NCBI RefSeq assembly: GCF_964030845.1
Contig: NZ_OZ034983.1
Coordinates: 2,294,001 to 2,358,000, forward strand
Source: Candidatus Fukatsuia endosymbiont of Tuberolachnus salignus
GTDB lineage: Bacteria > Pseudomonadota > Gammaproteobacteria > Enterobacterales > Enterobacteriaceae
DNA length: 64,000 bases
Reading direction: 5' to 3'
Below the pieces are notes generated by a model that was not told the DNA's origin, ran no database searches, and was given only the letters and a program-made list of their open reading frames with translations. The position numbers and the translations under genes are program-made. Of this stretch, positions 57,901 through 64,000 are shown in pieces (the first letter of the stretch is position 1; every line of letters starts with the position of its first letter).

Positions 57901-60900
57901 CCCATCACCGAGCGATAGTCATTTTGCCGCGGATTCAGGCCAGGAAGCTGGGTTTTTTGCTTGCCTTCTTCTTGTCGGAAAAAGGTACCGACTTGATTAA
58001 ACACACCCATAAACGGTTTTTTCAGCACTTGAGCAGACACTTCCCCGGCACTATTGACCACATCATCAGCTGATGAAAACTGAACGTCGTAATATTTATA
58101 GGCACTCGGCTCTAATTGACCGTCACGGTAGTACAGATTTCTACCCCAGTGGTATTCTGCGTTCTGGTTTGGTATCAGTGTGCTCTCTGCGAGCGTGCGA
58201 GGATTGACCGTTTCTTTGGGGGAGATTTTATCACGTAGGATCTCACGCCCGTTTTCTCCCATTGCTGTGACTTTATCGTAACTGCGTTCGGCCAGATCGG
58301 GTTGACCCAGGCTCAGATAGAGGGTTTCAATGTTAATATTGGCACGTAATAACGCGATAGCGGTCTCTTGCCGTTTTTCTTGCAGGATCCGCTGTGCTGC
58401 CTGTTCTGTTTCGTGGCGCATGAGCTGATTGGCGATATGCGGCTCCTGATCCTGCCCAGTAAAGGCGAACCAACCGCTGCGCAAGGTTTCCCAATCGGTT
58501 AATGTGAGGATTTTCTTGATGTTTTCTACTTCGCGCACAGCAGAATAAATGGCGCCGGCCAACAGTAGCGCGGCTCCCACCGTAATACCCAGTGGGCCGG
58601 CTACGCTGGCAGCGGTGCCCCCGACGGCAAAAGCGATGGGTACGCCGATGCTGACCAGTGCTCCGGCCGTCGATAAGGAACCTGTGACGATCAAATCTTG
58701 ACGTAGTTTAGGATCGGTCGTGGCGGCCAGTTCGCTGAAAGCACGAAGCGCTTGGTAGATATCAAAACCACTGGATAATACTCCCAGTGCGGGGCCCCCA
58801 AATCGTGCCAATTGAAGTTTAAAACCGGATCGAACACCCAGCCGTGTTAAACGATTTCCCCAGCGACCCAATCCTTCTTGTGTGACATCAATCACCAGGT
58901 TAGTGATCAAAGAGGACATTGCCAGATTTTTCTCAAAAGTGATCTGCTCTTTTTGCTTTGCGGTCAGTGTGTCACTTTGCAGCAACGCATCATACTTAGC
59001 CATATCACTCAACGCCCGAAGATAACCATACCCTTGCATAGTACCGCCTAAACGGCTGCTTAATCGTTGAGTCCGTCCCCAACGTGGCGCAACGGGGACC
59101 GCTTTCACTGTGGCGCCGAGCGTAGGATCAATCTGTAGCGTCAGTTTTGCGGTGTGATCAGTGAGGTGTTGATCAGGGAGCGCCTCAGGGTTTAGCATCG
59201 GGGTGACATACTGATGAATTTTTTGTAATTGCGCCAGGGCACTGACCCGGGATTGAGCATCGCCATCGGCTACCAGTACACTTTCGACCGAGCCTTTCGA
59301 GGCGATCTGTTGTTTGAGGAAACGCACCGCTTGCTGGGTCGCGAGATCGTTGTAATCGGCTTGGTGTAGATAACGAGAGAGTTTTTTTGCATCAAAAGAC
59401 AGCTGGTCGGCTAAATCAGCTTGTGTGAGGTGCTGCATAGCAAAAGGTTTACCCCTCACTCTGGCCCCCATTTTGTTCAGGATACGCGCCGGAATGACGA
59501 CCTCACTCAGGGTAATATCGGCTGCGTTTGCCAGACGCTGTGTTTCCGTTTGATAATCACTGAGCAAGTCTTGCAGTGGTGCCAAGGTCGGAAAATGCGT
59601 CTGTGCGGCAGCCATATCGACTTTATACAGGGTAATAGGCGGTAAAGCAGGCTGCTGATCACCTGTCGGACCCGGTGACACAGGGCGCAAGTATGTTTGC
59701 AAGGTTGTCGTGAGTATCTGATTCGCTTTGGGACCCGTAATACGCAGGGTTCCTACCGTGGGATCATACAGGGAAAAGCCATCGTTGCTTTTCGATAGCG
59801 TCAATGTATCTGACCCGATGTTTAACAAATAATGACCCAAGGCGACATCAGCGTAGGTTGTTGGCAAGCTTTGGCGGATAAAAACACGGGGATGGTCCTC
59901 AGGTACAGCGAGTAATCGATCAAATAATGGGTCTAATTGCTGCACCTGCTGAGTGTCATTATCGGAAAGCGGGCCTTCGGCACGCTGCTCGTGAATGTCG
60001 GCGTAATTATTTAGCCCATTAAGGTAGTTTTCACTGGCATTCCCTCCTTGCGCTTGGCTATCCAACCAGGCCAGACTGGTTGCAGTAGCCGATGCTCGTG
60101 CATAGGGACTGCCGTCGCCGATAAATAGCGCTTGGGGAGCGAGTTTCAGGTTAACACTGCCTTGTTCAGTGGCAATTCCGTGCCAGGTTGCAATGACATC
60201 GCTTTGTTTTTCATGCCAAATATGACTTTGTAATAGCGCTTTTTTGCCGCTGGATGTTGCTAACTGTCGTTGTGCTCGAGGAGACTGCAACAAGTGCTGC
60301 GTATTATTGATGAACAGCTGAAATTGCCAGCGATTCTTGATTAACGAGGCCACTTTTTGTATATCTAACGAGCCATCGGTGGGGCGAGGGAAGAAATAAG
60401 CGAGCACCCTTTGTTGTTCGCTATTCAGTGCCGTCAGTTGCAATTGATTGACGTTTATCTTGTTAATAATATCTAGCATGTTTGTCACACGCATGTTGAG
60501 ATGCGTTGTCTGGATTAATTTGTTTTGCTGATCCCAAGTGAGCACGAGCTTGTTATCATCAAGACCATTAATCCAGCGATTGTCTGCTGAGCGCGTGAAT
60601 TTACGGCCGTCCCTATCAACAATAATGGGGGTTCTACGCCCAGAGACATCGGCCGTGATCCCTTGTTCTTTGAGTGATAGCGCAAATTGTCGAGTGTAGC
60701 CGCCGTTATTATTATCAGTCAGTGCACAACCGACCAGACTGACGTAGCTAGGTGCACTACGAATACCGCTATCACTGTAGTCTGTGTCAAGCCTATTACT
60801 AAGGTCAGCGACTTTTTTCGCCAATTCACTCGCCGTGTATCCCGCCAAGGTGTTATGATCACTTTCATTATAGCCACGGCCATGCCCCACCAGATACCAC

Positions 60901-62729
60901 CGTAAATTACCTCGCAGCAGGCTCGGATCACCATAAACCAAATGGAGAGCACCGGCAGCATCTAGCTGAAATAACACCGATGCTCCAGGACGTTTGGCAG
61001 CCAGATCGGACGCGGCTTCCATCACTGTAGGGTCATCTTCCAGCTGAACAATAACTTGGCCATCGAACCCGTTGTAAGGTATTTCGCCATCCTGCTTTTC
61101 GGGGATGATAAAGGTTGAGCGCCAGCTCGTAACGTCGTCTCGCTTAGCCGCCGCAAGAGGCTCATCAGACCGGTCTGGACCTAATTGCGTTCTGGTGCCA
61201 TCCATCGGCTGGATGAGCGTAAAAGTAGAAGGTGTAAGAGGGTGATTATGCCTACTCGCGCCAGAGCCTGGGGCGCTTAATCCCGGGTTAATCAATGGAT
61301 AATCAGCATGTTGGTAGTAACGAACATTGTGAGTGGTGCCTGATCGGGTCAGGTCGCTCATATTGAGCACTTTGAGTCCTCGTTGTTCGCTTTTATAAAA
61401 TAAAGATTCGTAGTGTTCTGAACTCCCTCCGCTCAATGTGTGCTCTTCTAGCTCGTAAAGATCGCGCTTAAAATGTCTGTACAGGTCATCAATTTTGACG
61501 GCTTTTGTGCCGTCCGAGTTGACTAACCATATACGGTTAGAAGGGATGCCCGTTGCGGGAACGGAAATGTGTACCTCAGCGGGAACCGTCATGCCGCCGG
61601 TCGTTGAATTGTACGGATTCAGGACGCTATTATCCCCCACGGGTACGGCCTCCAGTCCGCGTGTGTCTATCAGGTAGACAAAGCCGTCTTTTTGCCTGCG
61701 TCGCAGTGCTTGATCAGCATCTGAATCGTTAGAATCTACTGAGTCTTCTGAATCAAAATCATAATAAGTAGGATCATTTTGATAGCCGTAGTGAAATTGT
61801 GCTGCACCCCCGACTCCTCCGACTCCCCCTGTATTACTGCGACCGTATGCAATAGCATCTCGATAATGAGTGCTGCTGCAAAGTGTGATATCTGTGGTGT
61901 GCTTCCAGGTATGTCCGCCTTCGAAGGCAAGCAATTTTCCATCATCGGCTAATTCATGGGGTGTACGGTGATCACCTCGAAATACGCCACTGATATGGGT
62001 TAGAAAGAAGGCGTTTTCTCTATTGATTTGATAGCCCTGTGTTGCAGCATAGGTGGTAAGAAATTCAGGGGAAAAATGATGAATCGCTTTGTTTTCCTCC
62101 AAAGAAGGGCGGCCCCCTGCTTGTCCAGCAATCTGTGGATCAGTCATGTCTTGAATATGCTTAAATCTATCAGGATTATTGACATCCATTGACAGGTTTT
62201 TGTGCTGTTCAGCCCACACCGGAATGACTCCCTTGCTGGCCAACTCAAAAACCAGTTGTTGTCGCAGTTCACCCGACATATTAAAGCTTTTCCATAGCGC
62301 ATTAATTTTCCCTGTATCTTCCTCGAGATGCTGTGGCCGCAGTGGGTACAGCCTTTGCAGCATTTGTAATGCTTGCTTCTTGCCTTCTTCAAGGGAGCCA
62401 AACTTTTCTTGCACTCGCTGTGTCCAGGATTTTTCTGGTTCCACAACAGATGGGGCTTGTACTTGCCGTGCAGTGGTATGTTTAGACGATCTCGCCCATC
62501 GTGGAATTTTGCCGTCATGTTGCTCCAGATGAATAATTAGCAAATCATATTTGCTGATTTTGTCTTCCAATGGAAAAGTAAACTGCTTCAGGAAGGCCTC
62601 TGCTGCTCTATCCCCTGCGGTATGAGCAGGGAAATTTAATGAATCCACTCTTCTGAGTCGTTTAACCAGTTCGATCCATTTTTGCGATGAAATACCTATC
62701 TGGCTAGGGTGGCGTGTATAAGGGGGCAT
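54930..62729 (-). CDS. Toxin 3: ADP-ribosyltransferase + C80 protease + TcdA/TcdB-pore + VCBS + RTX (2,599 aa)
   Basis: ATG 62729 follows CAGGAAA at good spacing. Order: helical N-terminus; cholera/pertussis-like ADP-ribosyltransferase (about residues 246-400) with Arg251 in VFRGDHRTPHEL, an STS-like CSSTH near 283, an acidic insert, and Glu385 in AEVHISVPATGIPSNRIW; C80 autoprotease (about 550-730) with His616 in LVGHGRG and Cys668 in SLVGCALTD; a C58-like relic (about 880-1000); a TcdA/TcdB-type pore-forming segment (about 1230-1400, GGTMQGYGYLRA); five FG-GAP/VCBS repeats (about 1610-1855); and RTX repeats (about 2057-2100, 2460-2495). The protease should release the ART into the host cytosol on inositol phosphate binding, as in MARTX and TcdB. 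The C-terminal 1,900 residues parallel toxin 1. It is divergent from a broken methyltransferase gene. Confidence 0.85.
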   Translation of the reverse strand: MPPYTRHPSQIGISSQKWIELVKRLRRVDSLNFPAHTAGDRAAEAFLKQFTFPLEDKISKYDLLIIHLEQHDGKIPRWARSSKHTTARQVQAPSVVEPEKSWTQRVQEKFGSLEEGKKQALQMLQRLYPLRPQHLEEDTGKINALWKSFNMSGELRQQLVFELASKGVIPVWAEQHKNLSMDVNNPDRFKHIQDMTDPQIAGQAGGRPSLEENKAIHHFSPEFLTTYAATQGYQINRENAFFLTHISGVFRGDHRTPHELADDGKLLAFEGGHTWKHTTDITLCSSTHYRDAIAYGRSNTGGVGGVGGAAQFHYGYQNDPTYYDFDSEDSVDSNDSDADQALRRRQKDGFVYLIDTRGLEAVPVGDNSVLNPYNSTTGGMTVPAEVHISVPATGIPSNRIWLVNSDGTKAVKIDDLYRHFKRDLYELEEHTLSGGSSEHYESLFYKSEQRGLKVLNMSDLTRSGTTHNVRYYQHADYPLINPGLSAPGSGASRHNHPLTPSTFTLIQPMDGTRTQLGPDRSDEPLAAAKRDDVTSWRSTFIIPEKQDGEIPYNGFDGQVIVQLEDDPTVMEAASDLAAKRPGASVLFQLDAAGALHLVYGDPSLLRGNLRWYLVGHGRGYNESDHNTLAGYTASELAKKVADLSNRLDTDYSDSGIRSAPSYVSLVGCALTDNNNGGYTRQFALSLKEQGITADVSGRRTPIIVDRDGRKFTRSADNRWINGLDDNKLVLTWDQQNKLIQTTHLNMRVTNMLDIINKINVNQLQLTALNSEQQRVLAYFFPRPTDGSLDIQKVASLIKNRWQFQLFINNTQHLLQSPRAQRQLATSSGKKALLQSHIWHEKQSDVIATWHGIATEQGSVNLKLAPQALFIGDGSPYARASATATSLAWLDSQAQGGNASENYLNGLNNYADIHEQRAEGPLSDNDTQQVQQLDPLFDRLLAVPEDHPRVFIRQSLPTTYADVALGHYLLNIGSDTLTLSKSNDGFSLYDPTVGTLRITGPKANQILTTTLQTYLRPVSPGPTGDQQPALPPITLYKVDMAAAQTHFPTLAPLQDLLSDYQTETQRLANAADITLSEVVIPARILNKMGARVRGKPFAMQHLTQADLADQLSFDAKKLSRYLHQADYNDLATQQAVRFLKQQIASKGSVESVLVADGDAQSRVSALAQLQKIHQYVTPMLNPEALPDQHLTDHTAKLTLQIDPTLGATVKAVPVAPRWGRTQRLSSRLGGTMQGYGYLRALSDMAKYDALLQSDTLTAKQKEQITFEKNLAMSSLITNLVIDVTQEGLGRWGNRLTRLGVRSGFKLQLARFGGPALGVLSSGFDIYQALRAFSELAATTDPKLRQDLIVTGSLSTAGALVSIGVPIAFAVGGTAASVAGPLGITVGAALLLAGAIYSAVREVENIKKILTLTDWETLRSGWFAFTGQDQEPHIANQLMRHETEQAAQRILQEKRQETAIALLRANINIETLYLSLGQPDLAERSYDKVTAMGENGREILRDKISPKETVNPRTLAESTLIPNQNAEYHWGRNLYYRDGQLEPSAYKYYDVQFSSADDVVNSAGEVSAQVLKKPFMGVFNQVGTFFRQEEGKQKTQLPGLNPRQNDYRSVMGDFNGDGQQDIGYFSTQGLSLLLADGKGGYAQPQLIEKGKLIDGLTVHTLVGDIDHDGKDDIVITIGSGEPIRILLAKENNTFIEKPQPIRLALSYSSDAAPVLLDIDRDGHADLVSWSRQLTPAVNTVKDPRGYINISYDKADGTFERSASLPFSQLKVPQAAVSAHTHHVAGDINGDGYGDLVTLTAEGNLYTLLGTGDRANPFKAQDVQQHQGMTQLARNFNTAQIQLRDMNNDNRADLVLIQDNGNHSIAYGKSDGYFAINTEVKPQQGQPRQNLLALRNEHQILGIRTDAQGNNQLLSLNKAGEINAHPFTSTPPEERVAWFSLGGGNDDAMGHQEQKNIFEVGAGKKRFIGGRKADTFLLMGQAAPQDQRHASVLNGGDLSPSDNADTVMAAIKRDGSGGYHIDLTAGIARYRSSEKIIAKLQQIEHADGHSETDDELMGNSADNKLNGMGGRDVLNGYAGNDWLTLQAGQANGGVGIDTYRILQSHSNAQVVLSDTPNTQEHSAVLLDYLAADIVSITMEDADVVLTLRNKNKTHTQVFLRDMYSARVGNQRTLQHNYALYTYDGLHLTGWPSTLSPKSEGSVPSLPNLTARYIAIHDRSRAAALKTVQPGGDVSAHLQVVDGRGQVEIKVNDQPVSSHADNSPTVLPSFLQLALVGTKFHTTLTGDNKDNYLTALPLSGREDTNRLWHQYSYDTLMGKGGADTYEIGRSERGIWIDNEDDGSATGGEAAQDRLLLPWSLKETQLIQAGNDIVLRHRDTSASYPIIRIRHFMQDERYRHLWLQEKNGLLAELFINQGQVVIGRVDVSEQDDHVVVLHESALIDKKIALLDGDDSFSDLSDTDCQITGGRGDDTLLGGAGNNVYCYATGDGHDAVQDKGGNDRLDFTSAEINKDALWLEKVGYDLRVRVKGRGSSEGVTIKNHYRGADSRIEKIIAGGFQLSGNSIDQLAETMASFSTTASVSSPSTSSLSTQINRHWITVSAA

Positions 62730-63106
62730 GATTATTTCCTGAAAGTTAATATGGTGTCAGAATAATGAGTATAAATTAAAGTGTATTTATACAAATAAGT
62801 TGCAGAGTTGTTGCATGAAGTTTGTCTAATAAAAAAATGGAGTCTTCTTTTAATATAAACAACCAGTAAAAATTATAAATATAATAATGATTATATTTTA
62901 TTTTTTCTTCTTAATTGCATGAATGCTGGATTATCAAGATAAATTTGTCACTTATAGTGAAAATCCCCTGTTAAAAAATGATGATTGTGTTTTTTTGTTC
63001 GTCTAATAAATTTAATGGTTTTTATCTGGAATGATTAGTTTATACAATATCAGCCATAAAAATATAACCAGCAACAATAATTGTGATGTTGCTGAAGAAG
63101 GATGTC
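62730..63106. other. Divergent promoter region of toxin 3
   Basis: About 375 bp of very AT-rich DNA between toxin 3 and the methyltransferase gene. No gene seen; it should hold both promoters. Confidence 0.4.
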
Positions 63107-64000
63107 ATGATGAAGCAAACTATTTGCCAACCTAAGTGTGATGACAAAATAATATTAGATATTACGATGGGTATGTATGCGTATCCTACTGTACTGGTTG
63201 CGCACCGATTAGGTATTTTTAAATATATTTCTGAGGAGAGTAAAACCTTAAAAGAAATTTGCAACCGTTTTACTCTTGCCGCTCGACCGGCCGATGCGAT
63301 CTTATCTGTCATACGAGCATTGGGATTAATAGAATACACAGAAAAGGGTTATTCACTCACCCGGGTGTCGAAAGAATATTTGTTAGAGGAACGTTTATCG
63401 GAGATTAATCCCAACTATTTTGGTTATTTCTGGGATTTAATGTATGAAAACAGTGAAAATTTTTCCCTAACAAATCTTCGAGCGGCCATTACAAACAATC
63501 AGCCTCAGGTATACAATCAAGATGAGTTATTTACATCACATTTACAGCAACCTGAAAAAGCAAAACTTTTTACTGATGCTATGCATGCGTTAAGTATGGG
63601 GGCTGCCAGTATATGGCCGGATAAACTGAAATTATCCACTTATAACACAATGTTGGACATTGGCGGGGGGTCTGGTGCTCACACTCTGGGTGTGGTGACA
63701 CGCTGGCCACATATTCACGGTATTATTTATGATTTTTCTGAAATATGTGAATTAGCGAGTAAATTCGTGAAGGATTATGATTTAGAAAAGAAGATAACAA
63801 CTCGTTCGGGCAATATGTGGGACGAAAACGCTTCCTTTCCAGAAGCTGATATCCATTTTTATTCTAATATTTTCCACGATTGGCCATAAGAGAAAAATAA
63901 ATTCCTAGCAAAAAAAAGTTTTAAAGATTTATCCCCAGGGGGAATGATAATTTTACATGAACTTTTGTATCATGATGATGGCTCGGGTCCATTAGCTGCT
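63107..64000 (+). pseudogene. SAM-dependent O-methyltransferase with premature stop, runs off window
   Basis: The frame starts MMKQTICQPKCDD (ATG 63107 or 63110; AAGGA is 4-7 nt upstream). It has the dimerisation region of plant-type/hydroxyneurosporene O-methyltransferases (PTVLVAHRLGIFKYI; LTRVSKEYLL), then the SAM site MLDIGGGSGAHTLGVV (about residues 183-198) and NIFHDWP, where a TAA codon (63887-63889) replaces the expected CAA or similar. The same frame continues EKNKFLAKKSFKDL and GGMIILHELLYHDD to the edge. The stop lies inside the catalytic domain, so activity is probably lost. Such enzymes usually modify secondary metabolites. Confidence 0.8.

Noticed and set aside
60719..60961. Alternative frames within toxin 3 on either strand
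   Set aside because: They overlap the C80 protease motifs of the 2,599-codon frame and have no independent support.

Overview
The window looks like part of the chromosome of a facultative insect symbiont of the Enterobacterales, in the style of aphid symbionts such as Candidatus Regiella, Fukatsuia or Hamiltonella (inference). The reasons are three enterobacterial housekeeping genes (cycA, thiI, ybaL), an AT-rich look, heavy insertion-sequence load, many broken genes, and several very large toxin genes.

Region A (1-14.3 kb) is a large imperfect inverted duplication of a phage-like regulatory and recombination module: small basic protein, PAS/LuxR-type regulator, HTH regulator, Rha-type regulator, Rpn-type nuclease, a 29-residue ORF, YqaJ nuclease and the 3' end of a group II intron. 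The left arm reads leftward and the right arm rightward. Between them is a large serine recombinase gene (about 5.5-7.2 kb). The right arm carries an extra 1.66 kb cargo with a SIR2-type gene, a likely anti-phage defence gene broken by one frameshift. The arms decay unequally: yqaJ, rha and the PAS/LuxR gene are broken on the right but open on the left.

Region B (14.3-21.2 kb) is an island end. It holds a possible SLOG/Rossmann protein, a xis-like gene and a tyrosine integrase split by an IS5-family element, which itself carries a 100-bp MITE. Beside it lie a 3' tRNA-Arg fragment (likely att site), an integrase relic at an intact tRNA-Lys, cycA, and a third integrase relic. thiI follows.

Region C (23.4-39.7 kb) and region E (54.9-62.7 kb) hold the main interest: three giant toxin genes. 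Toxin 1 (2,513 aa) and toxin 3 (2,599 aa) share a C-terminal chassis of about 1,900 residues (C58-like relic, TcdA/TcdB-type pore-forming segment, five FG-GAP/VCBS repeats, RTX repeats) but have different N-terminal cargo. Toxin 3 carries a cholera/pertussis-like ADP-ribosyltransferase and a C80 autoprotease; the cargo of toxin 1 is unrecognised. Toxin 2 (2,340 aa plus a frameshifted tail) is organised like a large clostridial toxin (glucosyltransferase, C80-like domain, pore-forming region) but has altered DXD and catalytic-His positions. No secretion or activation genes for these toxins are visible here.

Region D (40-53 kb) is an insertion-sequence graveyard (IS5, IS630, IS21, IS110, IS982-like, IS701-like, MITEs) enclosing a YadA-type trimeric autotransporter with nine 35-residue stalk repeats, an alpha/beta-hydrolase fragment and a phage tail tape-measure scrap. 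ybaL precedes toxin 3, and a broken O-methyltransferase gene runs off the right edge.
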